A stretch of DNA of 64,000 nt, taken from contig NZ_JAMOHV010000001.1 of the NCBI RefSeq assembly GCF_024448505.1, forward strand, positions 434,001 through 498,000. The letters run 5' to 3'. A program made the position numbers and the translations under genes. The notes beneath the pieces were generated by a model, which was given only the letters and a program-made list of their open reading frames with translations, was not told where the DNA came from and searched no databases. The DNA comes from Stutzerimonas degradans. GTDB lineage: Bacteria; Pseudomonadota; Gammaproteobacteria; Pseudomonadales; Pseudomonadaceae. Position 1 is the stretch's first letter. Each line of letters starts with the position of its first letter. Of the stretch, positions 46,532 through 57,620 are shown one piece after another.

Positions 46532-47347
46532 TCATGACTGGATCGGCGTATCGGGCAGGTTGCCCCATTCGCCCCAGGAACCGGCGTAGCCCTTGATTCT
46601 GGGGTATCCCAGAGCCTTGGCCAGCAGGTAGGTGAAGCCCGAGCGGTGATGCGTCTGGCAGTGGGTGATGATTTCCTTCTCCGCCACGATGCCGAGTGCC
46701 TGGAGTTGCTCGGCGATGTCGCTGCGGATACGCAGCGCGCGTGCCGGGTCCATGCCGGCGGTCCATTCGAAGTTCACTGCGCCGGGAATGTGCCCGCCGC
46801 GAGCGGCGAGCACCTTTTCGCCGCGGTACTCCTGCGGCGAACGGGCGTCCCAGACCACCAGATCGTCCGCGCCGAGGCGGCTTTCGAGGTATTCGCGGGT
46901 GGCGATGGGGGCGCTTTCGAGTTGCAGTGCGACCGTGCCGCCGGCCGCGACCGGCACGTCGCGCGACAGCGGGCGGCGTTCGGCCAGCCAGGCATGCAGG
47001 CCGCCGTCGAGGTAGTGGTAGTGACGATGGCCGATCACATCGAGCAGCCAGATGAAGCGCCCGGCCCAGCCGCCGCCCTCGTCGTCATAGACCACATAGA
47101 CCGCATCGGCGCGATGGCCGAGGGCGCCGAATAGCGCTTCGAGTTGTGCCTTGGGTGGCAGCAATCCCGGCGCCGGTGGCTGGCCCAGCTGGGTCTGCTT
47201 GGGGTCGACGAAGCGCGCGCCGGGCAGGTGGCCTTCGGCATAGCGGACGGCGCTGGTGAGATCGACCAGGATCAGTTCGGGAGCGTGCAGGCGTTCGGCC
47301 AGATCGGCAGGCTCGATTACCAGTGGCAGGTTTGCGAAGACGGACAC
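46532..47347 (-). CDS. rhdA: Thiosulfate sulfurtransferase (rhodanese) RhdA
   Basis: Two-domain rhodanese of 271 residues that moves a sulfane sulfur from thiosulfate to acceptors. The active-site loop in the second domain is HC230QTHHRSG, the same loop as known RhdA enzymes of Azotobacter and Pseudomonas. The N-terminal domain has [21 protein letters not shown] without a catalytic Cys, as usual. The stop overlaps a possible psd start region, so rhdA and psd are probably co-transcribed. Confidence 0.93.
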   Translation of the reverse strand: MSVFANLPLVIEPADLAERLHAPELILVDLTSAVRYAEGHLPGARFVDPKQTQLGQPPAPGLLPPKAQLEALFGALGHRADAVYVVYDDEGGGWAGRFIWLLDVIGHRHYHYLDGGLHAWLAERRPLSRDVPVAAGGTVALQLESAPIATREYLESRLGADDLVVWDARSPQEYRGEKVLAARGGHIPGAVNFEWTAGMDPARALRIRSDIAEQLQALGIVAEKEIITHCQTHHRSGFTYLLAKALGYPRIKGYAGSWGEWGNLPDTPIQS

Positions 47348-47392
47348 GGCAGGTCTCGGCGAGTCGGTGAAGGCGCAGTCTAGCGAAAAAGC

Positions 47393-48913
47393 TCAGCTGC
47401 CGCGCTTGCTGAAATTGCCCAGCGCCCGCTCGATGCACTGGGCGGTCTTGTCGAACGCCTGCAGCGTCGGGGCGCTTAGCGCGGCGTTGTCCTGGTCGGC
47501 GATCAGCAGCATCAGCACGCGCCCGTTGCTGCCCAGCGAGCGCAGCAGCAGGTGCTCGCCGGCGAACAGCGCCTTGAGTGTGCCGGGTAGCAGCGCCGAG
47601 AAGGTCGCGATGTTGTCTGGCTGCAGGTGCAGCTGTGCGGGTTTTTCCAGCAACCGGCGCAGCACCTGACTGTGTTGCGGATCGAGGATCAGGCGCGCGG
47701 CGTGCTCTGGCAGACCGACGTCCTGTTGCGTGACCAGCCGCTGGTTCTTGCGATCCAGCAGCATCAGCAGTACGCGCTGCATGCCGATGCTGACCAGCGC
47801 GGTGCGCGCGCAGGCCGTCAGTTGATGCACGTTGGTGAAGGGGCTGGGCGCGCTCAGCAGCTCACGGCAGCAGTCACGCCAGCGCGCCAGCGCCTCGGCG
47901 TCGGGTACGCTGGCCGTGCCGGTCTTCTTGTGCTGGAAGCGGCTGTCCCACGGCCACAGCAGTCCTTGCGCCGGGTGCCAGAGGTCGGTCGGGCCGATGG
48001 CTCGCGCACTGTCGACGGCCTGCTGGTGGACCAGTTGCTGCACCTGCGCCATCGGCAGCTGCAGGTACAGGCCGATCAGCTGCTGCCAGCGCAGGCTGTG
48101 CACGCCACTCCAGCTGTGATGCGCGGCGAGCGCCAGGCCGTTGGCCAGCACGATGGTGTTGCTCGGCAGGGTCAGCCAGCGGCGCAGCTCGGGGTCGGCG
48201 TCCAGCCGTTGCTGCTGCTGCAAGGGGTGAGTGTTGTCGCGGGCGATGTGCAGCGCCTTGACCAGCAGGCGTCGATTGCCGCCGAGCAGCCGGTAGCCCT
48301 GGATGATCCAGTCGGGCAGATGCCAGTGTTCGGCGATCTTCAGGCACAGCTCCAGCAGCGGCACGCCGAGCAGTTGCTGTTCGACCCGTTGCAGTGGCTC
48401 GCCGCTGACCAGCACGCGCTGTTCCCAGGCCTCGAACAGCTGCGGCCGCGCGGCCAGCAGTGCCCATACCGGCGAGAGAAACAGCAGGCTGCCCCAGTGG
48501 ATGTCCTGCCACAGGCGTGCCAGGCGGCCGGCGAATAGGCCGCTGGCCTGCTGGCTGGCGTGCCGGCTGATTAGCACCATCTGCCGCAGCGCCGGCGGCA
48601 TGTCGGCGGTCGCCGTGGCGGGAATGCGGTCGAGGAGGCGTTCGGCGCGCTCGACGCCGATGCGGCTGAGCGCGGTTTCGAGATTCTCCGCAGGCTGGCC
48701 GTCGCCGCCATGCCGGTTGGCTTCGCGGATGAAACTCAGCGCCAGCACCGGGCTGGGCTGCACCCGCTCGGCAATCTGGCGCATGGATTGGCTGTTGTCG
48801 CGCAGCGCGCGGCGCACGCTCTCGTGCACCGTGGCGAATGCCGGCAGCGGAGAATCGTCGAGAAGCTTGATCCAGGCGGGGATGCTGCGGGGTAGCGAAG
48901 TCGTTGTGGTCAT
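47393..48913 (-). CDS. HDOD-domain protein
   Basis: A 506-residue protein. An N-terminal HDOD domain (about residues 20-200) shows SPVLALSFIREANRHGG and the following helix with ALSRIGVERAERLLDR. The rest could be a GAF-like domain (RTALVSIGMQRVLLMLLDRKNQRL near residue 365; VLMLLIADQDN near the end). HDOD proteins are usually signalling adaptors without phosphohydrolase activity; the catalytic HD pair is absent. It is upstream of rhdA on the same strand and divergent from motA. Confidence 0.82.
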   Translation of the reverse strand: MTTTTSLPRSIPAWIKLLDDSPLPAFATVHESVRRALRDNSQSMRQIAERVQPSPVLALSFIREANRHGGDGQPAENLETALSRIGVERAERLLDRIPATATADMPPALRQMVLISRHASQQASGLFAGRLARLWQDIHWGSLLFLSPVWALLAARPQLFEAWEQRVLVSGEPLQRVEQQLLGVPLLELCLKIAEHWHLPDWIIQGYRLLGGNRRLLVKALHIARDNTHPLQQQQRLDADPELRRWLTLPSNTIVLANGLALAAHHSWSGVHSLRWQQLIGLYLQLPMAQVQQLVHQQAVDSARAIGPTDLWHPAQGLLWPWDSRFQHKKTGTASVPDAEALARWRDCCRELLSAPSPFTNVHQLTACARTALVSIGMQRVLLMLLDRKNQRLVTQQDVGLPEHAARLILDPQHSQVLRRLLEKPAQLHLQPDNIATFSALLPGTLKALFAGEHLLLRSLGSNGRVLMLLIADQDNAALSAPTLQAFDKTAQCIERALGNFSKRGS

Positions 48914-48944
48914 GGCGCCGAACTGGCTTTTCGTCGGGATGCTC

Positions 48945-48971
48945 TTTAGTCTGGCGCAAAAGTTCCGATAA
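48945..48971 (+). promoter_or_regulatory. Candidate sigma-28 (FliA) promoter for motAB
   Basis: The -10 like element tccgataa matches gccgataa at 7 of 8 bases. Fifteen bases upstream is ttta, a poor match to the taaa -35 element. It lies about 110 bases before motA. Flagellar stator genes are common FliA targets; this is inference from sequence. Confidence 0.4.
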
Positions 48972-49079
48972 CCCGAACAATTCTTTCAGATACCCCTCCT
49001 TGACGGAGCGCGGAGCCGCTGTGCGAACGTGCTCCGATTCGTTTCGAGCGGTTGGTAATCAGGCTTCCCAGACGTACCT

Positions 49080-49931
49080 ATGGTCAAGATTCTCGGCATC
49101 ATCGTGGTAATTGGCAGCGTGCTCGGCGGCTTCATGCTCTCCGGCGGCGCCCTGGCGGCACTCATCCATCCGTTCGAAGTGCTGATCATCGGTGGCGCCG
49201 CGCTCGGCGCGTTCCTGCAGGCCAACCCGGGCAGCACGACGAAAATCGTGTTCCAGAAATCGCTGAAGATGTTCAGCAGCCGCTTCACCCAGACCTATTA
49301 CCTGGAAGTGCTCGGCCTGCTCTATTCGGTGCTCAACAAGAGCCGTCGCGAAGGCATGATGGCCATCGAGGCGGACCTCGAGGACCCGGCCGCCAGCCCG
49401 CTGTTCAGCAAGTACCCCGGCGTGCTCAAGGACGAGCGCATGACCGCGTTCATCTGCGATTACCTGCGCATCATGTCCACCGGCAACATGGCCCCGCACG
49501 AACTCGAAGGGCTGTTCGACATGGAGCTGGCCAGCCTCAAGGAAGAATTGGAGCATCCCTCGCATGCGGTGAATCGCATTGCCGACGGCCTGCCGGCGAT
49601 GGGTATCGTCGCCGCGGTGCTCGGCATCGTGCTGACCATGTCGGTGCTGGCCGATGCCAACAACGCGGAGATCGGCGAGAAGGTCGGCGCCGCGCTGGTC
49701 GGTACCTTCCTCGGCATTCTCGCCGCCTACGGCTTCTTCGGCCCGCTGTCCGCCTCGCTTGAGCACGACGCGCGCGAGGAGCTGAATCTCTACGAGGCAA
49801 TCAAGGCCACCCTGGTCGCCTCGGCTTCCGGCATGCCGCCGACGCTGGCCGTCGAGTTCGGCCGCAAGGTGTTGTTCCACGCCCATCGCCCGAGCTTCAC
49901 CGAGCTTGAGCAAGCGATGCGTGGCAGCTAA
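49080..49931 (+). CDS. motA: Flagellar motor stator protein MotA
   Basis: Proton-channel subunit of the flagellar stator, 283 residues with four transmembrane helices (first, ILGIIVVIGSVLGGFMLSGG; third and fourth near residues 170-220). Conserved signatures include the cytosolic loop EGMMAIEADLEDP and GIVAAVLGIVLTMSV with the channel proline region AVNRIADGLPAMG. The ATG at 49080 begins MVKILGIIVVIG. motB follows after 8 bases. Confidence 0.95.
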   Translation: MVKILGIIVVIGSVLGGFMLSGGALAALIHPFEVLIIGGAALGAFLQANPGSTTKIVFQKSLKMFSSRFTQTYYLEVLGLLYSVLNKSRREGMMAIEADLEDPAASPLFSKYPGVLKDERMTAFICDYLRIMSTGNMAPHELEGLFDMELASLKEELEHPSHAVNRIADGLPAMGIVAAVLGIVLTMSVLADANNAEIGEKVGAALVGTFLGILAAYGFFGPLSASLEHDAREELNLYEAIKATLVASASGMPPTLAVEFGRKVLFHAHRPSFTELEQAMRGS

Positions 49932-49939
49932 GCGCCGCT

Positions 49940-50968
49940 ATGGACAATAATCAACCGATCATCGTCAAGCGGGTCAAGAAGACCGCCGGCGGCCATCATG
50001 GCGGCGCCTGGAAGATTGCCTTCGCCGACTTCATGACCGCGATGATGGCGTTCTTCCTGGTGATGTGGCTGATGAGCTCGGCGACGCCGGAGCAGAAACG
50101 CGCCATCTCCGGCTATTTCCAGGACCCCATCGGCTTCACCGAAAGCGCCAGTCCGCACGTGATCGACCTGGGCGGCACGCCGACGCCGTCGCCGGACCGC
50201 ACCCTCAACCCGGAGATCGACCCGGCGGTGCCGCAGGCGGATGTGCAGATCGACGGCGATCAGGTGGAAACCCTCGCCGAACAGATCGAGCGCGAGCGCC
50301 TGGAACTGCTGCTGCAGGAACTGCAGAACAAGGTCGACGAGAACCCCGAGCTGGAGCGCTTCAAGGATCAGATCCTGTTCGAGATCACCAAGGACGGGCT
50401 GCGCATCCAGATCATGGATGACGAAAACCGTCCGATGTTCGCGCTCGGCAGCGCGCAGCTGCAGCCGTATTTCGAGGACATCCTGCTGGCGATGGGCGAC
50501 ACCATTCGCGCGGTGCCGAACAAGATCAGCATCAGCGGCCATACCGACGCCAAGCCGTACGCCGGCAATGGCGATTTCGGCAACTGGGAACTGTCCGCCA
50601 ACCGCGCCAACGCGGCGCGTCGCACGCTCATCGCCGGACGCTACCCTGAAGAGCAGATCGCCCGTGTCGTCGGCTATGCCTCCTCGGCGCTGTTCGATCG
50701 CAAGAACCCGCTCAACCCGATCAACCGGCGCATCGACATCCTGGTGCTGACCAAGAAGGCGCAGCGCAACATCGAGAACGAGCAGTTCGTGCCGGCCGAG
50801 GGCGACGATGCGAGCAAGGCGCCAGCCGCGCCGGCGAACCCGTCTGCTCCGGCGGGCGCCAGCGGTGAGCCGCTATCGCCGGGGCAGGTGCGCGAACGGC
50901 TGAACATCTTCGATGAAGGCGTGCTCAAGCTTGACCAGCCGCGGCCCGCCGGCGGCGACGATCAGTAG
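49940..50968 (+). CDS. motB: Flagellar motor stator protein MotB
   Basis: Partner of MotA, 342 residues. One N-terminal transmembrane helix ([19 protein letters not shown]) holds the proton-carrying Asp at residue 30. An OmpA-type peptidoglycan-binding domain (about residues 150-270) has [20 protein letters not shown] and [11 protein letters not shown]. The C-terminus is alanine/proline rich. Its last 7 bases overlap the end of the convergent rsgA. Confidence 0.95.
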   Translation: MDNNQPIIVKRVKKTAGGHHGGAWKIAFADFMTAMMAFFLVMWLMSSATPEQKRAISGYFQDPIGFTESASPHVIDLGGTPTPSPDRTLNPEIDPAVPQADVQIDGDQVETLAEQIERERLELLLQELQNKVDENPELERFKDQILFEITKDGLRIQIMDDENRPMFALGSAQLQPYFEDILLAMGDTIRAVPNKISISGHTDAKPYAGNGDFGNWELSANRANAARRTLIAGRYPEEQIARVVGYASSALFDRKNPLNPINRRIDILVLTKKAQRNIENEQFVPAEGDDASKAPAAPANPSAPAGASGEPLSPGQVRERLNIFDEGVLKLDQPRPAGGDDQ

Positions 50969-51993
50969 TCGGGGTCGGGCAGGCTGCTGAGGATGTGCCG
51001 GTAGCTGTTCATCCGCTGCGGCTGGATGCGTCCGTCCTCGAGCGCCTTGAGCAGCGCGCAGCCCGGCTCGCGGTCATGCTTGCAGTCGCGGAAGCGGCAG
51101 TGCCCGAGCAGATCGGCGAATTCGATGAAGCCGGCCTCGACATCGTCGCGGCTGACGTGGCCGAGGCCGAATTCGCGGATGCCGGGTGAATCGATCAGTT
51201 CGCCGCCACCGGGGAAGTGGAACAGTCGCGCCGTGGTGGTGGTGTGAGTGCCCTTGCCGGTCAGCTCCGAGAGCGCACCGACGCGGGTATCGACGCCCGG
51301 CAGCAGGCTGTTCACCAGCGACGACTTGCCCACCCCGGACTGGCCGACGAACACGCTGACGTGGCCGTTCAGCGCCGCGCGCAGTTCGTCCATGCCGGCG
51401 CCGCCGTGGGCCGACACCTCCAGCAGCGGATAGCCAAGCGTGCGGTAGACCGCCAGCAGCGCGTTGAGCGCGCCCTCGTTGTGCTCGTCGATCAGGTCCG
51501 CCTTGTTCAGCAGCAGCAGCGGACGGATACCGGCATGTTCGGCGGCGACCAGATAACGGTCGATCAGGTTGGCATGCGGTTCAGGCAGCGGCGCGAAGAC
51601 GATGACGATCAGGTCGACGTTGGCCGCCACCGGCTTGAGCTGGCCGCGGGTGTCGGGGCGGCACAGTTCGGAGTGGCGCGGCAGCTGCGCGACGATTACG
51701 CCGATGCCCTGGTTGCCCGGACGCCATACCACGCGGTCGCCGGTGACCAGCGCCGGCAGGTTGGCGCGCAGGTGGCAGCGGAAGACCTGCCCGCTGTGCT
51801 CGCCTTCCTGCGCTTCGACCTCGACCTGCACGCCGAAATGCGCGATCACCAGACCGAACTGCTCCGGCCCCAGATCGCCGCCTTCCAGTTCTTCCAGCGC
51901 GCGGGATTCGCGGCGTGCCGCGCGGGCAGTACGTTCTTCCTGGATTTTCTCGATGCGCCAGTTCTGGCGGCGGTTGAGTTGGCGTTTGGCCAT
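50962..51993 (-). CDS. rsgA: Ribosome small-subunit GTPase RsgA
   Basis: GTPase that aids late maturation of the 30S subunit, 343 residues. An OB-fold N-terminal domain is followed by a circularly permuted GTPase domain: NKADL appears before [10 protein letters not shown] and [10 protein letters not shown]-terminal zinc finger, [14 protein letters not shown], is intact. The N-terminus is basic ([14 protein letters not shown]). It converges on motB with a 7-base overlap of the two coding ends, and is divergent from the methyltransferase gene. Confidence 0.96.
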   Translation of the reverse strand: MAKRQLNRRQNWRIEKIQEERTARAARRESRALEELEGGDLGPEQFGLVIAHFGVQVEVEAQEGEHSGQVFRCHLRANLPALVTGDRVVWRPGNQGIGVIVAQLPRHSELCRPDTRGQLKPVAANVDLIVIVFAPLPEPHANLIDRYLVAAEHAGIRPLLLLNKADLIDEHNEGALNALLAVYRTLGYPLLEVSAHGGAGMDELRAALNGHVSVFVGQSGVGKSSLVNSLLPGVDTRVGALSELTGKGTHTTTTARLFHFPGGGELIDSPGIREFGLGHVSRDDVEAGFIEFADLLGHCRFRDCKHDREPGCALLKALEDGRIQPQRMNSYRHILSSLPDPDY

Positions 51994-52115
51994 GTGCGGG
52001 GCGTCGGTCGATGTAAGGTGCGCGAGTCTAGCATGGCCGACCGGCGCCGCTGACCGCCTGTTTTGGCGCGCAGGCGGCAGGTAGACTGGCCTGCCGTCCC
52101 GTCTTCGTGTCCGTC

Positions 52116-53493
<1,378 letters not shown>

Positions 53494-53524
53494 TGCCGCC
53501 GGCGGCGTCCGGCCCGGCGCGCCG

Positions 53525-54166
53525 CTACTTGCCGAGCTTGCGCAACTCGTCGGACTCGACGATGCGCACGCCGTCGCCTTCCTCCAGCGCCAGGCGCCAC
53601 AGCGCGCGGGCCAGCGTGCAGGCTTCGATGCCGTGGTACTTGCCCGGCAGCAGTTGCGACAGCGGCGCGGCGATCCGCTCGCTCAGGCGCAACTCCAGAC
53701 GCGGGCCGAGCAGCTGTGACGGCCGCGCGATGGTCAGCTGCGGCCAGTCCTGGGCCTCGAGCGCCGCTTCCATCTCGCCTTTGACCCGGCAGTAGAAGAT
53801 CGGGCTGTCCGGGCTGGCGCCCAGCGAACTGATCACCAGCAGGTGTCGCGCGCCCAGCTCGCGTGCGCGACGGGCGAAGGCCAGCACCAGATCGAAATCG
53901 ATGGCACGGAACGCCTCCTGGGTGCCGGCCTGCTTGAGCGTGCTGCCCAGGCAGCAGAACGCGGTGTCGACCGGGCCGTTGAGCTGGTCGAGCAGCGACT
54001 GCAGCGGCCCGACCGGGTTTTCCAGGCGCGGGTGCGCCGCCAGCGGCTTGCGCGTCGGCGCCAGCACGCGTGCGACGGTGGGTTCGTTGAGCAGTCGATC
54101 GAGCAGGTGTTCGCCGGTCAGTCCGGTGGCGCCGGCAAGCAGAATGCGCTGGGGCGTCAGATACAT
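53525..54166 (-). CDS. NAD(P)H-binding Rossmann protein
   Basis: A 213-residue oxidoreductase-like protein of the atypical short-chain dehydrogenase type. The dinucleotide motif is [19 protein letters not shown] near residues 7-25, followed by [20 protein letters not shown] and [29 protein letters not shown], which supplies the Y-x-x-x-K like YCRVK. It resembles HTATIP2/YwnB-type proteins; substrate unknown. The ATG at 54166 is chosen because aaggag lies at proper spacing. It is downstream of the MORN-peptidase gene on the same strand, and converges on orn. Confidence 0.82.
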   Translation of the reverse strand: MYLTPQRILLAGATGLTGEHLLDRLLNEPTVARVLAPTRKPLAAHPRLENPVGPLQSLLDQLNGPVDTAFCCLGSTLKQAGTQEAFRAIDFDLVLAFARRARELGARHLLVISSLGASPDSPIFYCRVKGEMEAALEAQDWPQLTIARPSQLLGPRLELRLSERIAAPLSQLLPGKYHGIEACTLARALWRLALEEGDGVRIVESDELRKLGK

Positions 54167-54185
54167 GGTCATGCTCCTTGGCGAA

Positions 54186-55862
54186 TCAGTGTGAGGCGGC
54201 GCGTCGTTGCTGCAGGTTGCGCCAGTGTTCGACGACCGGCTCGGGCGCCCATATCTGGGGTTCCGATGCCTGATAGTCGTCGGCCTGCTCGCGTTCGGCA
54301 ACCCTCGCCTGCGCCAGCGTGAAGGCGTGCACGATGTCGACGGTCTGCTGCAGCGCCTCGGCGAACAGCGCGCGGCCGAAATAGGTGAAATCGCTTTCCT
54401 CCGAGCAGCCAAACGACACACGGTCGGCGCGCGCGGCGGTCATCACCAGCCGCCTCGGGTCTTTCAGCGGTTCGATGAAGCCGCCGGAATAGCAGGCGGA
54501 GATCACCACCACCTGGTTGCGCCCGGCCAGCGGGGCGAGCAGATCGGCCAGCTCCGGCGCGCTCAAGTCGTCCAGCCCCAGGCGTGGCTGCTGCAGGATC
54601 AGGTGGTGATCGGCGGTGCCGTGGCTGGTGAGGTAGATGAACACCAGATCCTCCGTGCCGCTGCGCTCGGCCAGGGTGGCCGCGGCGCGCGCCAGGTTTT
54701 CGCGGGTCGCCAGCGGACGATCGCCGAGGTGATCGCGGTGGTTGACCAGGCTGATCTGCCCGCGCGCGGCGAAGCGCTCGGCCAGCAGGCGCTGCACGTA
54801 GTCGGCCTCGCGCAGGAACACGCTCTGGCGACCGTCGCCGGCCAGCACCAGGCTGTACAGCTCCGCCGCCGGCGTGGACGCGGGAACCGCGGCAAGTGCC
54901 TGGTCGAGCAGCGCGCCCTGGCGCAGCAGGCCGATCTCGAGCGGGTCCGGCAGCCGCTTGCCGTGCTCGTCGCGCACGCGGCGGCCGTTGTGCCAGCTGC
55001 CGCGCTGCACGCTGCCGCTGGCGAGGGTCAACTGGCCGTCGCCGCTGTATTTGCCGTGACGAAAGCCACCGCGGTAGATGCTGCCGTCGGCACGTTCCAG
55101 CACACCGCTGCCGTGGTACTGCCAGCGGAGGAATTCGCCGCGATAGTGATTGCCATCGGCGCTGGTGTGGCGGCCGGCACCGGTGAGTTCACCGTGAGCG
55201 AACTGGCCTTCCCAGACATCGCCGCGGCCATCTTCGTAGCGACCCGCACCGTGGAAACTATCGTCGGCGAATGTGCCGCGATAGCGCTCGCCGTCCTCGG
55301 AAAGGTAGACGCCGTCGCCGTTGGGCAGGCCGTCGCGGAATTGCCCGCTGTACGAGCCGTCCGCATCGCTGCGCGTGCCGGTGCCGTCTGGCTGGCCGTT
55401 GGCGAAGCGGCCCTGATAGCGCACGCCGTCGGCGTATTCGAGGACGCCTTCGCCGTGATAGAGGTCGTTCTGGAATTCGCCACTGTAGCGGGCGCCGTCC
55501 TGGTTGAAGGTGCCCAGCCCGTGCATGCGGCCCTGGCGGAACTGGCCTGCATAGACGCCACCGGCGGCGTAGCTGAAGCGCCCCTCGCCGTGGAACAGGC
55601 CGTGTTCGAAGGTGCCTTCGTAGCGGTCGCCGTTGGCGCCGGTCCAGCGGCCCTGGCCGTGCCATTGACCGTCCTTGAACTGGCCGCGGTAACTGCTGCC
55701 GTTGGGGTAGTCGATGCGTCCCTCGCCCTGCAGCAGGCCATCCACCAGCGTGCCGCGGTAGCGCCCGCCGTCGGGCAGCACGGCATCTGGCGGCAGCAAC
55801 GGTTCGCCGTCGCCGCAGGCGGCGAGCAGGCAGGCAAGGAGCAGGGGAGTCAGGTGACGCAT
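54186..55862 (-). CDS. Lipoprotein with MORN repeats and C13 caspase-fold peptidase domain
   Basis: A 558-residue exported protein. The signal peptide ends in lipobox LLAAC (C16), with Gly after it, so outer-membrane sorting is likely. Residues about 35-305 are eleven or twelve MORN repeats of about 23 residues (pattern Y-x-G-x-F-x-x-G-x-x-H-G-x-G). The C-terminal domain (about 370-530) has the peptidase C13 pair: H414 in [11 protein letters not shown] and C457 in [11 protein letters not shown], the caspase/legumain fold. Both catalytic residues are present, so activity is plausible. Neighbours downstream: an NAD(P)-binding protein 19 bases away. A similar gene sits at this locus in other pseudomonads as I recall. 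Substrate unknown. Confidence 0.88.
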   Translation of the reverse strand: MRHLTPLLLACLLAACGDGEPLLPPDAVLPDGGRYRGTLVDGLLQGEGRIDYPNGSSYRGQFKDGQWHGQGRWTGANGDRYEGTFEHGLFHGEGRFSYAAGGVYAGQFRQGRMHGLGTFNQDGARYSGEFQNDLYHGEGVLEYADGVRYQGRFANGQPDGTGTRSDADGSYSGQFRDGLPNGDGVYLSEDGERYRGTFADDSFHGAGRYEDGRGDVWEGQFAHGELTGAGRHTSADGNHYRGEFLRWQYHGSGVLERADGSIYRGGFRHGKYSGDGQLTLASGSVQRGSWHNGRRVRDEHGKRLPDPLEIGLLRQGALLDQALAAVPASTPAAELYSLVLAGDGRQSVFLREADYVQRLLAERFAARGQISLVNHRDHLGDRPLATRENLARAAATLAERSGTEDLVFIYLTSHGTADHHLILQQPRLGLDDLSAPELADLLAPLAGRNQVVVISACYSGGFIEPLKDPRRLVMTAARADRVSFGCSEESDFTYFGRALFAEALQQTVDIVHAFTLAQARVAEREQADDYQASEPQIWAPEPVVEHWRNLQQRRAASH

Positions 55863-55906
55863 GCGGGCATCCAGACGACGGAACGCCCGCAGTATGCCGC
55901 ATCGCC

Positions 55907-56362
55907 TCAGACGAAGCAGAGTGCCAGCGATTGCGCGATATAGGCAGGTTTCTCCGCGCCTTCGATCTGCATCTCGGCGCGGGTCTTGAGCAGCCACTGG
56001 CCGGGGTTCTTCTCGTGGGCGTCGAGCAGGGTCGCGTGCAGGCGCACCCGCGAGCCGACCCGCACCGGCTGGATGAAGCGCAGGCTGTCCAGGCCGTAGT
56101 TGACTGCCATCTTGGTGCCCTGCGGCACCACCATGAGGTCTTCCATGAGCTGCGGCAGCAGCGAGAGTGAGAGGAAGCCGTGCGCGATGGTGCCGCCGAA
56201 CGGCGTCTGCCGGGCCTTCTCCGGGTCGACATGAATGAACTGGTGATCGCCGGTGCACTCGGCGAAGTGATCGACGCGGCTCTGGTCGATGGTCAACCAG
56301 TCGGAGTGGCCGAGTTCCTTGCCGATGTAGTCCTTGAGTTCATCGAGCGGTACCTGGGGCAT
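55907..56362 (-). CDS. MaoC-like (R)-specific enoyl-CoA hydratase family protein
   Basis: A 151-residue hot-dog fold hydratase. The conserved Asp-His motif of the family appears in ECTGDHQFIHVDPEKA (residues 36-51), and TPFGGTIAHGFLSLSLLPQL follows. These supply the catalytic dyad of MaoC/NodN proteins. The substrate could be a 2-enoyl-CoA; the gene has no pathway neighbours, so its role is not resolved. It lies 44 bases upstream of the MORN-peptidase gene on the same strand. Confidence 0.88.
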   Translation of the reverse strand: MPQVPLDELKDYIGKELGHSDWLTIDQSRVDHFAECTGDHQFIHVDPEKARQTPFGGTIAHGFLSLSLLPQLMEDLMVVPQGTKMAVNYGLDSLRFIQPVRVGSRVRLHATLLDAHEKNPGQWLLKTRAEMQIEGAEKPAYIAQSLALCFV

Positions 56363-56528
56363 GGGGCGGTTCCTCTGCGGGACGTTTGTTGTCGGTGAAG
56401 ATCAGCACGCACCCTCGGCCCGCGCAATCACCCATGACCGGGCGAATGGCGCGTCATAGCGAAGCCGCCGCTGCGTGAGGTGAGCAGTTGCGGCTTATAC
56501 TCGCTGACATTTGCCGGAGGGGGCTCCC

Positions 56529-56891
56529 ATGCTGCTGCGCGGTCTGACCTGGCTGGTGCTGTTCCAGCTGCTCGGCACGGTACTCAATGTGTTGCTGGTG
56601 CCGATGCTGCCGGGGCCGATCATCGGTCTGTTGCTGTTGTTCGCCGCGCTGCTGCTGCGCGGCAGTGCGAGCGAGTCGCTGCAGGTGGCGGCGAGCAGTC
56701 TGCTGCGCTATCTGCCGCTGCTGCTGGTGCCGCCGGCCGTGGGGGTGATGGTCTATACCGAAGCGATCCTGCAGGACTTCTGGGCGATCGTCGGCGTGCT
56801 GGTGATTTCCCTGCTGCTCTCGCTGGTGTTCACCGGCTGGTTGATGCAGGCGCTGATCCAGCGGCAGTCCCGCCGGCGGGAGGACGCATGA
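56529..56891 (+). CDS. lrgA: LrgA/CidA family holin-like protein
   Basis: A 120-residue membrane protein with four predicted helices and the family pattern LPGPIIGLLLLFAALLL and VPPAVGVMVY. Members modulate autolysis or export of small metabolites such as pyruvate. The ATG at 56529 is set by the strong site ggaggggg 7 bases upstream. It overlaps lrgB by 4 bases, the standard two-gene arrangement. No LytSR-type regulators are nearby. Confidence 0.88.
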   Translation: MLLRGLTWLVLFQLLGTVLNVLLVPMLPGPIIGLLLLFAALLLRGSASESLQVAASSLLRYLPLLLVPPAVGVMVYTEAILQDFWAIVGVLVISLLLSLVFTGWLMQALIQRQSRRREDA

Positions 56892-57610
56892 CGACAATGC
56901 TCGACTGGCACGCCGCCTGGCAGGCGCTGATCCATCATCCGCTGTTCGGCGTCGGCATCACGCTCGCCGCGTTCCAGCTGTCGTTCGCCGCCTACGAGAA
57001 GACCCGCTGGGTGTTCCTGCAGCCGGTCCTGCTCTCGGCACTGCTGGTCATCGGCGTGCTGCTGCTGTGCGGGCTCAGCTATGCCGATTACGCCGACAGC
57101 GCGCAGCTGCTGACGGTCATGCTCGGCCCGGCGACGGTGGCGCTGGCGGTGCCGTTGTATCTGAATCTGCGGCGCATCCGCGAACTGTTCGCGCCCATCG
57201 TGATCACTCTATTGGTGGCCGGCGTCACCGCCACCGCACTGGGCATGGCGCTGGCCTGGCTGTTCGGCGCCGAGCGGATGATCCTCATGACCCTGGCGCC
57301 GAAGTCGGTGACATCGCCTATCGCCATGCTGGTGGCCGAGCAGATCGGCGGCGTGGTCGCGCTGGCGGCGGTGTTCGTGATGATCACCGGTGTGCTCGGG
57401 GCGATCTTCGGCCCCGCGCTGCTGCGCCGCTGTGGTGTGCACCATCCGGCGGCGCGCGGCATGGCCCTCGGCCTGACCGCCCACGCGGTGGGGACCGCCC
57501 AGGCGCTGCAGGAGAGCGACGAGTGCGGCGCCTTCGCCGCGCTGGCGATGAGTCTGATGGGCGTGATGACAGCGGTGCTGCTGCCGCTGGTGGTGACCCT
57601 GTTGCTGTGA
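56888..57610 (+). CDS. lrgB: LrgB/CidB family membrane protein
   Basis: Partner of LrgA, 240 residues with several transmembrane helices. The conserved family stretch LAPKSVTSPIAMLVAEQIGG is at about residues 138-157, and the C-terminal HHPAARGMALGLTAHAVGTAQAL is diagnostic. The start overlaps the lrgA stop. The Lon-N domain gene follows 10 bases downstream, so three genes may share one message. Confidence 0.92.
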   Translation: MTTMLDWHAAWQALIHHPLFGVGITLAAFQLSFAAYEKTRWVFLQPVLLSALLVIGVLLLCGLSYADYADSAQLLTVMLGPATVALAVPLYLNLRRIRELFAPIVITLLVAGVTATALGMALAWLFGAERMILMTLAPKSVTSPIAMLVAEQIGGVVALAAVFVMITGVLGAIFGPALLRRCGVHHPAARGMALGLTAHAVGTAQALQESDECGAFAALAMSLMGVMTAVLLPLVVTLLL

Positions 57611-57620
57611 TGGAGCCTGC

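Noticed and set aside
55000..55760. Regular repeats every about 69 bases that could be mistaken for a CRISPR-like or satellite array.
   Set aside because: Period, reading frame and conserved Gly/Tyr codons show they are MORN protein repeats; there are no identical repeat units or spacers.
54207..55943. Plus-strand frame of 578 codons opposite the MORN-peptidase gene.
   Set aside because: Its alanine/valine-rich repeats are the mirror of the MORN codons, not a protein family.
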